Source of the DNA: Lagopus muta | Taxonomy: Eukaryota > Chordata > Aves > Galliformes > Phasianidae | Assembly (NCBI RefSeq): GCF_023343835.1 | Contig: NC_064434.1 | Location: 6,677,505-6,741,504, forward strand | DNA: 64,000 bases | Reading direction: 5' to 3' | Shown: positions 22,301-34,500 of the stretch, piece after piece | How positions within the stretch are numbered: the stretch's first letter is position 1 | Layout of the letters: each line of letters opens with the position of its first letter | Notes under the pieces: model-generated | Database searches by the model: none | Told to the model about the DNA's origin: nothing | The model's input: only the letters and a program-made list of their open reading frames with translations | Program-made: the position numbers and the translations under genes

Positions 22301-25300
22301 GCAGCATCACAACTGTCTCTTACCTGCTCTGTGAACAATTCTGAGCAACTGCTCCTCCCTCCTTACCTGTGCCATAGGTTGCTGGCTCCTTCCGAACATG
22401 GTGGCTTTTTGTTTTGGAGTTTTGCTGCGCTCCTGATTGCCGCTTTTTTCCTGTTGTAAAACCAAGACTTAATTCTGTGAGCCTCGTTACACAAAAAGCA
22501 GAGCTTGCCTAGGATGCTGCTGGTCAGCCTACAGCCTCAAGACTCATTCAGAAACGTCCCATTTTACTTTTTGAAAAGAACTTAAAGATGATCATCTCTC
22601 CTCTTTCTCAAAATCCACATTCGCTTGCAGCTGCAGGCATTAGTGTCATCCACACATTTACAGTCTATGGCTGCTCGTATGCAAAGCTCACAGGATGGGA
22701 ACTCTTTACACCAAAGCATATCATCAGTTCACAGTACAGATAAGACAATTTAATGACTTGCTAGCAACAAAACAGTCAGCCCCATTTCTTCATTTGATTT
22801 ACATGTTTCCTGAACTGCTTGCTGGAAACAGTACTTTGAGAGAGACCCTGCAGCAGAGTGAAAAAAGTTATGTCATGCCTGAAAGTCTACACTCCTGCTC
22901 AAACATCTCAGGATAGCACCTGCTTTCATCTCACATTAGATCTTACACTCTCTAGGAGCGTGCTAAGAGGGTTCACAGGACAGAATCACAGAATACCTTG
23001 TGTTAGAAGAGAGCCAGCAGGATCACTGATTTCACCTGGCTCCACATAAGATTTGATTTCTGGATTGTTCTGTGCCTGAAACTCTTGTCCAAATACTTGA
23101 ACTCCAGCAGCTCAAGGTCCATTCCACACTCACTGCCCTTTGGTGCAGAACCTCTTTCTAACTCCTATATGACCTTCCTTTGATGCAACCTCATTTCCAC
23201 CACATAACTCAGCAATCTCCAGACATACACAAGTAATCTGCCTGATTATTTAGTTCAGAATGTTTTGGGAAACTAAAATGAACTTGACCAGATTGTTCTC
23301 ACTCTATTTCCTTTTTCCCTCCCTCTGCTCAATTTTAAGAGAGACTGAAATGAGAATAATCACCCACCCACCATAAGAAAACAAACAATCAAAAACCAAC
23401 ACTATTCAGCAGCATCCTACAAGACACACAGAATCAGAAATAGACATGGAGGACAACATTTGGGCAGAAAGGAAGTCTGAAGTACCTGTATGCCTGTAAC
23501 TAGAAATAAAAAGTTATTTAATATTACCAGCAATCTTCTGCTTCTTCTTGGGAGCGTCTTTAAGATCTTCACCTTCCCCGTGCTCAGATTTCCTCCTGCC
23601 TTTCAAAAGCACTTCTGCTAACAAGCAAGAAAAGAAATGCTTCAGTGTTATTAAACTCAGCCTGCAGAACAGCAGCTGTTTGCTACCTCAGTTTCTCCTC
23701 ATACTTGTAAAGAAAAAAGTGGTTTTTGTGAGGGCCCTGGACACCAGTGAGGTAATTACACAGCTTTATGACCCACTCACATTAGGAACTCCATGGTCTG
23801 CAATCCTCCAGTACAGAAGACATGGAAAGAGCAGTGCAATGGCATGGCTTGGGGAAGCTGTAGTGTTTAGAAGAGAGCTAGAAGTTGCTAGGTTATGTCA
23901 TAAAAAGCTCATCTGCACACACAAAAAGGAGCACAGAGACAATGAAAGGTAGGAAAACGTGGATAATGCTCTACCTATCCTCACTGTTTGAAGGCTCATC
24001 AAAGACCCAGAAAGCTGCCAGCATTTACACCTCCTTATGTACTCAGAATAGTGTCTTATGACCCTCCATGAGTGCAGAGAAGTAGGCAAACTAGGCATTC
24101 AATGAAACAGATACCTTCTTCCTGTGATACCCATCAACCTCACCTTTTAGGTACAAGATTCAAGGTGAATCAATGGGAATTGCTCCCTGGAGCATGCTTT
24201 GGAATGGGAAGTGTGTTGAATTGGTGGTGTCTTGTTAATGCCTGGGGTTATGGGATACATGGAATGCAGGCAAAGGCCATTTAAGTATTACACAAGACAT
24301 TAAAGGCAAGGAAAGGGAGGGAATGAGGTGGTTTGGGGAAGAACATGTGGGAAAACAGAGGGCAAGGCCACTTGCTTGTAAACAAGCAGTTGGTCAGCAC
24401 ACAAGTTTGCTCATATCTATGAATGAACGAGTGTAGTCTCTGCGTGCAGGACTCTATATTTTGTGGATCCATGTCCATGGGTGACTGCAGGGAGGCTTAA
24501 GTGCCAGCCACTTCAGCAACACAGGTCATAGTGGCCAATGTGTCCGTGGTGCCACCACCTGGAACGAGTCTATGTGACTGCATGCAACTGCCAACTGGAC
24601 TACTGGGTAAGGGGAAGAAAACTGGGAGCCAGGTGTGTGTGTGGTAAGGCAGAAGAACAAGTGGAAACTGGCAACCAGAGGGATGAGGGGAGTTCCAGCC
24701 AACTCCCCTGAGAATATGCAAGTCTGAGCATGTCTGAAAGCACAGCAGCACCTGGAGTGGCTCTGCAGGCACAAGGCACTGGTATGTCCTTGTACCAGCA
24801 ATAGGGAATACCAGGATCCAGAGGCCAGTGCCTAATTCAGCTACAGGAGGGATTCACACTGCACACATATGTACAGACATAGATACATATGTCTGATATA
24901 TGTGTATATACACCTTTTTATTTCTCACTAACATATCTCCGTGCTGATCAGCCAGAGAGGGAAATGGGATGGATGCCATCAGTGCTGCCTGTGTGAGTGC
25001 TGGGCACATCCATTGCAGTTGATGTGTATGGCTGGCTGTGTATACATGTATTGAATACACGTTTGTACTCATGGGAAATATGCTCAGTCTTGCTACTGGT
25101 TGGACTTATGGACATGAAGCTGCAGCAACTGCACCTTTATCAAGTTAATATTTGGTCCTCCCTGCAACAGGAAGGTTGCAATTCCAATTTAGTGAGAGGA
25201 AGAAAAAGCATTAAAGAAAGAAGAGCCACAGAAAAAGTTTGAAAAATGATTCTGAAGCCAGGAGTCCTGAATGCCCTAAAACAACATAAGATCCCATCCA

Positions 25301-28257
25301 CTCCAAGTAAGGAAATCATAAATGACAGTAGAGAGAAAACAAGTTATAAAACATTCAATCCCCCCCACACCAAAAATCTAACAACCACAAAAGCCATGTC
25401 TAAACCAGAATGCTGCACACTGATTTGCTTCTGTACCTTTTGAGCATTGCTTGGTTCTATTATTCAAGTTATTACTGTGTAATGCTGAAATGATTGGCAG
25501 ATGCCCTACACACTCCTTCAGATAAAACTGATATCAGTCATAGAATCACTGATTTTAACAGAAAGTCACCTAAAAGGAACTGCATAACACCAGAAAATTT
25601 ACATCTACACTTCTGCAGTGGAGGAAGTTTAAGCATCCTCACATATCAGCATCACTATCAAGCTTGTAATCTGCGGTTGAACTGCACCACGTCTTTCAGA
25701 AATCACCCAGTCCCTCCATCTCTCATGAGAGAACAGAAAAGGAAAAACAGTTTTGCATTGAGCCAAGTGTGATGAATACCTTTCTCATCCGAAGATTTGT
25801 TCACATTGTTCTTTATGCCCCTCATTTCCAGCCAGTAAGCCGGCCGACGAATGGTCCGCTTGCTTCTGGACTCTGCTCTTCCATTCACTGCACTCTTCTG
25901 TGAGCCAGAAGAGATGTTGCTGGCTGTCTCATTATAATTACTGTTCAATCCCAGGGGAGTAGTTTCCATCTCCTCAAATTGTTTAGTCCTGGAAAACATC
26001 AATTTGAAATCTCATTATGAGTTCTATGAACTGGAAGATGCCAGCAGTATATTATTAGTATTCAATATATCTGTAAGAGTTTGACATTAGTAAGCTACCT
26101 GGGAGCATCAGTAAAAAGATATTTATCCTACCTGAGCATTGCAATGAAAGGAGCAATCACAAGTTCATCACAGTGTAAAAATAAACACTTCTCTATAAGC
26201 CATCAGGGGCCAGTGTGGATCTCACCTGAGATTCCATCAAACAAACAAAAATCACTGCAGCTCTTAACATTTAGACTACTACATAAAAGTCAGCTGCAGT
26301 TTTTCAACAGGAATCTTAATTTTGGCCCTCAGACAAAGTCTACACAAAATATTACATACTTTTTGTTTTCCAGAGACTTTGGCCTCTTGCCCTTCTGTCC
26401 ATGATGCGCAGCGCTGGTAGCCTAACAAAGCAGAACAGTTCACATCAGCAGTATAATTTCTCTTCTTCTTTCCAGTCAAGCACAATCACCTGCACTTTGA
26501 GGATGAGCACACCATTCTTTGAATAGGAAAAAAATCATCTTTTGCAACAAGGAAGCTGCTCTGTAACAAGGAACCTTTTCACTTCCAGCTAAAGTCACTT
26601 CCAGCTAAACTAGAACTCCAATCAGAATAGCCACAAGAATAGCCACCCTCTCCCCTTCCCATATGAAATGCAATCATCCTCCTTGCACTGGGGCATAATA
26701 CAGTTTGTCTTTAATTCAGTGGTACCTGCTTTCTGCCCATACCTTACCACATGGCAACAAGTAAGACTGTAATCTACTGGCTTTTCTATGGTGCCTTTTC
26801 CCATAATTCTTGCATTTTCCAAGCCAAGAGTGCTGTCTCTATACTCTTTTGAGTTCTTTTTTTCATTCTTCATCTCAATTATTTTGTCACTCTCCACAAG
26901 TTGCTCAACTATTTCCTTTAACTTTTTGTTGTTTTGTCATTTATCACTTGCTTCTTCTTATGTTCCTACTAAGACATGCAATCTAACAGACACCACTGAC
27001 ATTTGCAAGTCAGTATAAACAACTAATTTGCTGTACTTTGTTCCTGGTATGTAGACAACCGTACCATAGAATCACAGAATGGCCTGGGTTGAAAAGGAGC
27101 ACAATGCTCATCCAGTTCCAACCCCCTGCTGTGTGCAGGTCACCAACCAGCAGACCAGGCTGCCCAGAGCCACATCCAGCCTGGCCTTGAATGCCTGCAG
27201 GGATTCAGAAGAGATCTGGAAGTCATCTTGGAATGTTTTGCATAAGTCTTGCCTGCTTTGTGCTTCATATTTTTATCCACAGCCTCCTTGGGCAACCTGT
27301 TCCAGTGCCTCACCACCCTCTGGGGGAAAAACTTCACCCTAAGAACTTCAAACTTCAGCATGTATAGGAGCAGACAACAGTTTACTCTTCCCTCTTCTTC
27401 TCTCGTTGAGGATTTGTGTTTGCATTACTTTGATAAGAGTTTACATGCTGCTAGTAGCATATACAAGAGTATATGGGAAACTTTATGTCAGAAAGGTGGA
27501 GGAACCTCAGTGTGATCAGCAGCTGGAAAAAAAATCAGGCCATCTAAGTGTGATGTTATAATGATAAAATGAATGAGCACAGTTTGCTGTAATCATCTGC
27601 CCTGATCCATCATGAGAAGAACATCCATGACTGACAAACACAGCACGTTTGGCTATTTTTAGCACTACTAAGCTTTGTAAAATAATCCAAAATCAGTATG
27701 AAGAATTTAAGTCATCGTAAATGATCTGAAGCAACAAGAGATGTGCTGATGAACTGGTTCCACAGATACTGAGAAGGAGTCAGTGGAAACAGCAACTGCC
27801 CCTATGCCCATGTCTCCATTCCCACGGGGATGGCCCTGGGGCAGGCCCAGCACCCTCCTGGACTCATAGAATCACTAAAGTCGGAACAGACCTCTGCGGT
27901 AATCAAGTCCAAGCGTCAGTTTGCCCCCACCCAGCCCACGTTCCTCAGTGCCACACCTCCACAGCTTTGGAACACCTCCAGGTTCGGTGATCCCTGTTCA
28001 GCTGTGCCAATACCTGGCCACTCTTTCAGAAAGGAAACATTTCCTAACGCCCAACCCGAACCTCTCCCGGCACAGCTAAAGGCCATCACCTCACGTCCTA
28101 TCGCCGTTAGCCGGCTGACTCTCAAGGCAAGAAAGAGACCCGAAATACCGAGATCCGTTCCCCCTCCCCAACCCGCCCCCCCCGCTCCTCCCACACCACA
28201 GCGGGGCCGCACAACTCCGGATCGCCTCCGCCAGGCACTCACCGCACTGCCCGGCAT
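13368..28257 (-). CDS. ZNF512: ZNF512, zinc finger protein 512
   Basis: A nuclear zinc finger protein; the family is thought to bind DNA in heterochromatin. Coding exons, 5' to 3' on the minus strand: 28243-28257, 26360-26421, 25780-25988, 23528-23617, 22367-22450, 21014-21138, 20558-20644, 19648-19746, 17997-18164, 16287-16478, 15663-15764, 14705-14767, 14127-14225 and 13368-13664. They join in frame to 563 residues; human ZNF512 is about 567. Fingers, approximate residues: 172-195 (CPTC, C2HC), 200-221 (CHHC, C2H2), 254-278 (ends IKKC), 290-311 (CHHC), about 408-431 (CPNQGC, C2HC), 441-463 (CLLC, C2H2). A conserved block [20 protein letters not shown] lies between fingers 4 and 5. The tail from 466 is basic, has KRGRPK at 526-531 and ends SHKRGRK, as in human. 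The 15-nt first coding exon (MPGSA) is the least secure. Its promoter is shared with GPN1. Confidence 0.93.
16788..17185 (-). mobile_element. CR1 LINE 3' fragment
   Basis: In ZNF512 intron 9, in the gene's own orientation. It starts cacagaatggccagggttgg and extends through acttccccctgacatccaac into the end of ORF2 (agccttcttttctccatgct). Confidence 0.9.
17500..17945 (-). mobile_element. CR1 LINE 3' fragment ending beside ZNF512 exon 9
   Basis: Antisense to the plus strand, from tcatagaattgtttgagtag to ggcccttctctgcacatgct. Its 5' end is about 50 bp from the donor of ZNF512 exon 9 (17997), the closest approach of a CR1 to an internal exon of this gene. It is a different subfamily from the copy at 16788. 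Confidence 0.88.
18755..18822 (+). mobile_element. CR1 LINE 3' terminal fragment
   Basis: Short remnant with ttggaccagatgatctcagg and cccttccaaccttaacaact in ZNF512 intron 8. Confidence 0.65.
18903..19052 (-). mobile_element. CR1 LINE 3' fragment
   Basis: ZNF512 intron 8. Starts ccacagaatggcttgggttg and ends after ttggacacctccagggatgg. Confidence 0.85.
22978..23215 (-). mobile_element. CR1 LINE fragment, diverged
   Basis: ZNF512 intron 4. Starts cagaatcacagaatacctt and carries ctccagcagctcaaggtcca and ggtgcagaacctctttctaa, matching the arrangement in the copy at 29041. Confidence 0.7.
24857..24912. repeat. Degenerate CA/TA-rich microsatellite
   Basis: Interrupted runs of acacatatgtac and atatgtgtatatacac in ZNF512 intron 3. 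It is too imperfect to give a copy number. Confidence 0.5.
27065..27350 (-). mobile_element. CR1 LINE interrupted by a 72-bp foreign block
   Basis: In ZNF512 intron 1. The CR1 3' part (27065-27204) ends at gcctgcagggat. The next 72 bp (27205-27276) are not CR1. CR1 then resumes with ccacagcctccttgggcaac to about 27350. In intact copies only ggggcat lies between the two halves. The 72-bp block recurs at 34372, beside another CR1. Confidence 0.85.
27205..27277 (+). repeat. Segment shared with GPN1 intron 7 (copy A)
   Basis: Matches 34372-34454 with two visible substitutions and one 10-bp length difference (copy B has an extra agaagagatc). Examples are tggaagtcatcttggaatgt and cataagtcttgcctgctttg. 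Here it splits a CR1. Confidence 0.85.
27863..28130 (-). mobile_element. CR1 LINE remnant close to the ZNF512-GPN1 promoter
   Basis: Starts with a reverse-complemented tail (tcatagaatcactaaagtcg) and contains tccacagctttggaacacct and aacatttcctaacgcccaac. Its inner end is about 110 bp from the ZNF512 exon 1 donor. It is diverged, so it is probably an old insertion. Confidence 0.7.
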
Positions 28258-28536
28258 GGCGACGCCACCGCAGAGCCCCACGCACGGCCCTCCGCTCCCT
28301 TCCGGTCACCTCCAACCGTCTCCTGCCAGCAGCTGCCAGCTCCCAGGCCGCGGAGGCGCCGCCGAGTTCTCCACGCGGTCTGGGCCGGTGGCGAAACGAC
28401 CCTCGAGAGCGCGCGGCTCCAGGCCGGAAGTTGCAGGCCACATTCCGGAAGCTACTAGCCAATCATCGAAAGCTTCCGGCCGATGGCCGGAAGCTGCGGA
28501 TCGCGCCCCGGAAACGCAAAAGTGGTGCCGGGAAAG
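28258..28536. promoter_or_regulatory. Bidirectional CpG promoter of ZNF512 and GPN1
   Basis: The two start codons face away from each other and are only 279 bp apart, in CpG-rich DNA with no TATA box. Visible sites: an ETS core cttccggt at 28300-28307; CCGGAAG cores at 28424 (plus), 28445 (plus), 28472-28479 (minus) and 28487 (plus); a weaker ccggaaac at 28508; a CCAAT box (agccaat) at 28457-28463; and a YY1 motif aagatggcggc at 28534-28544 over the GPN1 start. ETS (GABP/ELK), NF-Y and YY1 sites are typical of shared housekeeping promoters. Confidence 0.85.
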
Positions 28537-31500
28537 ATGGCGGCCGCGGGAGAGTCGGCGGCGGCGCCGGTGTGCGTGTTGGTGCTGGGTATGGCCGGCT
28601 CCGGGAAAACCACCTTCGTGCAGGTGAGGGGTGGTGGCGGGCGCTGCCGCATTCCACCGCGCCGGGCGGGGTCTGACGCCATCTTGTGTCCCCGCAGTGC
28701 CTCGCGGCCCACCTGCACGGCCAGCGCTGCCCACCTTACGTGATCAACCTGGACCCCGCCGTGCACGAGCTGCCCTTCCCCGCCAACATCGGTGAGAGGG
28801 GCGGCAGAGCGATGGGGGAGAAACGGGGAGGGGTGGGGGATCACGTTAGTAGGGTCTGCAGGAACGGAGTGGTTCCCTTCTGCTGTGAACGAGGTAAAGC
28901 TGTTATGATGTGCTGCTTTGCTTATGCTCTGCGAAGAGGAGGAGGTATTTCACAGCACGCACTCGGTTAGGCTGCTTGCTCTCCCTTTAAAAAGTGCCAA
29001 GGCCTAACGCGAGGAGAACTTTAAGTTGTTGTGGGTGCTGGATTGTTTTCAGTTGGAAGGAACCCCCGAGGACCATCAAGTCCAACAACCCGAAAAATCA
29101 AAGCATGTGTCTGAGAGCAGTGTCCAAGTGCTCCTTGAGCTCTGGCAGCTCAGGGATGTGCCCACTGCCTTGGGGAGCCTGTTCCACACCCCCTGGTGCA
29201 GAACCTGATATCCTGCCTGACCCTCCCCTCATGCAGCTTTGTGCTGTTCCCCCAGGTCCTGTCATTGTCACCAGAGAGCAGAGCTCAGTGCTGCCCCTCT
29301 GCCCCCTGGGAGGACCTGTAGGCCACCACGAGGCCTCCTCTGCTCTGGGCTGAACACTGAGGGAACTGAGCAGCATCTCACGTATCTTCTTCTATAGGCC
29401 CTTGACCATTTCGTAGCCTTCCTCTGGAAACTGTCTTCCGTTTATATCCTTATATTGTGGTACCCAAACCTGCACACGGTGCTTGAGGTGAATCCACACC
29501 AGGTAGAGCAGTGCAAGACAGTCCCTTCCCTTGCCTGGATGACAGTGCTGGGCCTGATGCACCCTGGGGTAAGGTTGGCTTTCTGGGCTGCCTGAGCACA
29601 CTGTTGGCTCATGCTCAACTTGCTGTAGGCCACGTTCCCCAAATTGCTTTCAGCAGGGTTGCTCCTCAACATCTTATCCCCCACACTGTATATGTAGCCA
29701 GGGGTGCCCCTTCCTGGTTACAGAATCTGGCACTTGCTCTTGTTAAATTTCATGCAACTGGTGATTGCTCAGCTCTGTGATTTGCCTAGATCTCTGCAAG
29801 GTGTCTCTGCTCTTGACAGAGCCAGCAGCTCCTCACAATTTAGTATCATCAGGAAACATGCTGAAAGCACCTCTTAGTCCCAAATCCAAGTAATTTCTGA
29901 AGATGTTAATGAGAACTGTCTCAATAATGGAGTTGGAGTGTGATTTAATGCATGTGGCTTTCTTTCTTTTCTTCTCCCCATCATTGACAATGAACATTTT
30001 AGCAGATTTGATTGGGTTTCCTATCCTCAGAGCCGTGCGGTGGCTGTATGCTAACAAATAACTTCTTAAAGCAATATAAAAGACATTAATTTTTAGATAA
30101 AATACCTTAAAAGCAAAAGGCTTTACGCCCAGCTGTTCCCAAAGATCTGCTGTTCCCCAAGACTTGCCAGCACTTAGCTTTGTTGAGGATTTTGTCTCTT
30201 AAACTTTCTGAGCTAGCCCATCTCTTAGAAAATAAAACAGGTGTTTTGGATACCAGAGTGTTCTTACTGATGTCAGCTGAAGAGTTAGAGAGTGCCTCCC
30301 AGTCCTGGGTCTCATAATGTGGTCAGTATTAGAAAGATGTGCGCTTTATTGACTGATGTCAATGAAATAAGAACAAAATTCAGCTTAAGCAGTTATGGCT
30401 CAGCAATCTGGTGAAGCTTCACATGAGTCACACTGGTTTCATGTATCTGCTGAGAGCACAGAAGGTCTGTTTTGTTTTTTATGTATGAGATTTTTCCTGC
30501 TGGTGCTAGATTTGTTACTGAGGCAAAAAGAGGCTTGATAGAAAAGGAAAGATTTTTGATGATAAGCAAATAAACAAAGGAGACTGTTTTAAAATAAATG
30601 TACTGAAACAATTTATGCTTGCTCCCATTCTAGATATCCGGGACACTGTGAAGTACAAAGAAGTCATGAAGCAGTATCTTTTTTGGTCTTGCAATGATCT
30701 TTGAAATCTCAGGTTTTGAAAAAGCTGTCACTTTTACATGGGAGGATGAAGGGGGATTGGGATTGCAATAATGCAGATTGTTGCCAAAGGTTTTCAAGTG
30801 TGTATTTCTCACATCTGAGATTAGAAATGTATGTGAGCAAGATTTTTATGCTCCTTGGGTCATTCTCATGTGCTGCAGGTGTTTCTGCCTAGTAGTATGT
30901 TTTTACAAGTAGTGTGAATCATAGAACAGTTTGTGTTGGAAGGGACCTTTAAGCTCAGGTAGTTCCAGCCCCCTGCTGTAGGCAGGGACACCTCCCTCCA
31001 GCCCAGGTTGCTCACAGCCCCATCCAGCCTGGCCTGGAATGCTTTCAGAGAAGGGGCATCCACAGCCTGGCAGGGCAACCTGTTCAGTGTCTCACCACCC
31101 TCACAGGATCTCTGTCCACATCTCTTTTGTGTGTTTTTTGTTCACCCAGTTTGTATTTGTAATAGAGGAGGCCAGCAGCTTTTTCCCTGTGTATTTACAA
31201 ATCTAATTTTGTTCTTAAAATCATGCAAATTAGTATTTGGCTGTAGGAGGTGAAGAAAAACTATTTCTGCATAGTTTGATCATAATAAAAGCTTTTTTAT
31301 CTCTCTGGGTCTATAAGACATTGCAGTTGTGTCTTAAGCTGCACAGTAGCTTGGGGATTGTGATTCAGTAATATTATACCAAAGTGACTGCAATCCCAGA
31401 GAGGTGTGGAGGTCTTTTATGCCTCAAGTTGTAGGCTGTGCAGATGGATGTAATACACAATGCTTGCATTTGGCATACTAGTGTGACTTCTTAATGGAAT

Positions 31501-34500
31501 GTTTTAAGAAAAAACAGAAATGATGGATGTTAGGGTTGTGATTTTGGCTGTTTGATCAGGAGTTACTAGCAAAACAGCAGAAGTTTGAATTTGGTATGTG
31601 GACATGTTACTTGCTTTGCTGTTTGTTAACTGTCACTGGAGTTTAACATCTCATTAACTTCTTTACAGAAAGGGCTGTTAAGCACTGCAATAGGCTGCCC
31701 AGGGAGGTGGTTGAGTCACATCCCTGGATGTGTTTAAAATCCATTTGTTTGTGGTGCTCAGGGATGTGATTGAGAGGAGGGCTGTTGGAGTTGGGTAGTA
31801 TGGCTGGGTTGTGGTTGGACTCGATGATCTTTAAGGTCTTTTCCAACCTGAGATCAAGTACTGAGTTACTGACTGTGTAGTGGCTCTTCTCTGGAAAGAT
31901 AAAGAACGTGTGCATGCACTTTTTTTCTGTCTGGAATAGTAATGCTTGGATAGTGGCAAGGGAAACCTCGGGGTAAACCCTCTTCGCTTTGACAGTCACA
32001 CTTGTTGGTGAAAGAAAAGGGCCATGCTATTTATCTACTGCAGCACTTAGAAGACTTAATTGTGTGTGTGGAGCTTTGTCTTTTTCTGTAAGGTATCCAG
32101 TGTGCGTTGCAAAAGGCCAACAACTATCAGAATGTTAAAAATAAGCTCTCTGAGGTCTCCATGATCGTCTGCTTTCCTGAATGAAGCATGTAGATACGGG
32201 CTGGGCCCGAATGGTGGAATAGTGACCTCTCTCAATCTTTTTGCTACGAGATTTGATCAGGTATGAGGTTGCTCGTATGTGATACCATGCTATTAATGCT
32301 GTGCCTGGAGGCTCTATGTGTTTTTTGTGTATAGAGTTTCAGAAAGTTCTATTTAACCTTCTAATATTTTTCTAGAGGTAGTGCATTCTCCCTATTTTGC
32401 AAAGCAGCCAAACTGCAGCAGCTCTTTTAATTAAGTGAAATATATCCTTATTCTTTTCCTACAATTCTTTGTAATGTCAAATTTTGAGGCCTCGTGTGCA
32501 GAACTTTAAGTCACATAACTGTTCTGTTTCTGTATTCCCTGTAAAAACTTGCATATGATTGCTCTGACTTTGAGGTAGGGAAGTCACTTTTGGAGATTGA
32601 TTAAGTTTCTCTAAGCTTATTTGATAATTTTATGTTCTCTTAAATGTTAATGCTTAATCAGCACTGGAGTGGCAGCCTTACTGAGTTAAAGAAGTGCCAA
32701 ATCTCTTAGGAAATAGGTAGAGAACAGCTGCATTCATTGTATCATTTGTTTCAGCACTACAAGAACACAGGTAAAATCAGGGCTGTTTTTGCAGGGTTTC
32801 ACAGTATCTGAGTGTTTGCTATCCGTTTCCATTTCAGATTTAGAGACTTTTAGCTTTTGTTGTATCACTGTCTATTTTGATAGCTATAGTAGCTGTGCAA
32901 GCTAAAGTTGAGGCTTGCATTACAAAATGATGACTCAAGTTTCCTGTTCAGAGCCTAAAATACAAACTGTACTGCTGCTTTTTCCATCAGGTGATGAAGT
33001 TTATCGAAAAACGACAAAATGCATCCAAGTGAGTGTATTCCACCAGGTTTTGCTGCTCTGGAATCTATGTGGGAAAATATGTGGCATCCATAAAAAGGAT
33101 CTCTGTGTGTTTCCTAGTTGTTCTTCCACCTTGGGGTAAATTTTATCTGGAAAAAAAGCATGGAACTAGAACAGGTTACTGGACTTTTAACAAAATATGT
33201 GTTACAAAGAAATATCTACTGGTTCTAGATTGGCTTTTCTCATCCTTCATCAGACTTCCACTTTTTTCCTCGCTTTCCTTCTTGAACAGGCAGCATTTGG
33301 CTTTGGTTCTGGAGAGTTTGTGATAGCATGTGTGAAATTCATGCCTTTGGCTCTAACAGAATCTTAAGAGAGTGAGTGCTTCTCACAAAAGTCACACTGG
33401 AATTTTTCAGCTATACTCATAAATCTCATCACTGTTTGGGGGATGCTTTTCTGATCTGTAACACAGTAATAATGTGATTTGCCGTTCCCTGCATGTGGTA
33501 ACCTGGTCACAACAGAACTGTGTGCCTAATTTTCCCTTTTTTTGTTGTTGGTGGTGACTTCTTAACAGGTATGTTATCATTGACACACCAGGACAGATTG
33601 AGGTGTTCACGTGGTCGGCATCGGGAACCATCATAACTGAGGCACTGGTGGGTGTATTCTTTGTCCTTGACATTGAGGCTGTGTGAAAAATGGCCTGCCT
33701 TCTAATCAAGATGCCTTTTGCCATGTTTTCCCAGGCTTCCTCTTTTCCTTCAGTTGTTGTTTATGTGATGGACACCTCTCGCAGTACCAACCCTATCACC
33801 TTTATGTCCAACATGCTCTATGCCTGCAGGTAGGAGAAGCTGAATATGCAAACTGTCTCTTTTGAGTGCTTTGTCCCTTTCACATTATCTGATGGGGTGG
33901 GAGAGTATTTGTTTAGACTTCATCCAGGGAGCTTTTCAGTTGAGAATATCTCCAACTCATTTTTTGGGAATGTGGCTGATAGGAAGGAGCAGGACTTAGT
34001 GTAAAGTTAGAATGTTGTTGTGGCCACATTCAGTCTGCCTTCTGACTTGAATAAGGGATTTCTGTTGTTAAAATAAATAATGGAGCAGACAAATTATTAA
34101 GTATGTGAATACCAATGTTGGCTTCTTTTAATGCATTTCTTCCAGATGTTGACTGTAGTTCAGTTTTCTTCTTCTTGTCTTTGAGAAAAGATGGCTGTAA
34201 CTTAAATGTCTGACAAGTAGGGGCTTAGCATATTGGATTTCTAGAATCATAGAAAGGCGTGGGTTAAAAAGGCCCACAGTGATCACCTAGATCCAACCCC
34301 CTGCTATGTGCAGGGTCACCAACCAGCAGGCCAAAGCCACATCCAGCCTGGCCTTGAATGCCTGCAGGGATTCAGAAGAGATCAGAAGAGATCTGGAAGT
34401 CATCTTGGAATGTTCTGCATAAGTCTTGCCTGCTTTGTGCTTAATATTTTTATCTGTTTTGATGAGTGTTAAATTAATTTTTAACAGTTCTTTGTTTTTG

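Noticed and set aside
27830-28627. 265-codon plus-strand open frame before GPN1
   Set aside because: It crosses a CR1 remnant, ZNF512 exon 1 in antisense and the promoter, and enters GPN1 exon 1 in the wrong frame.
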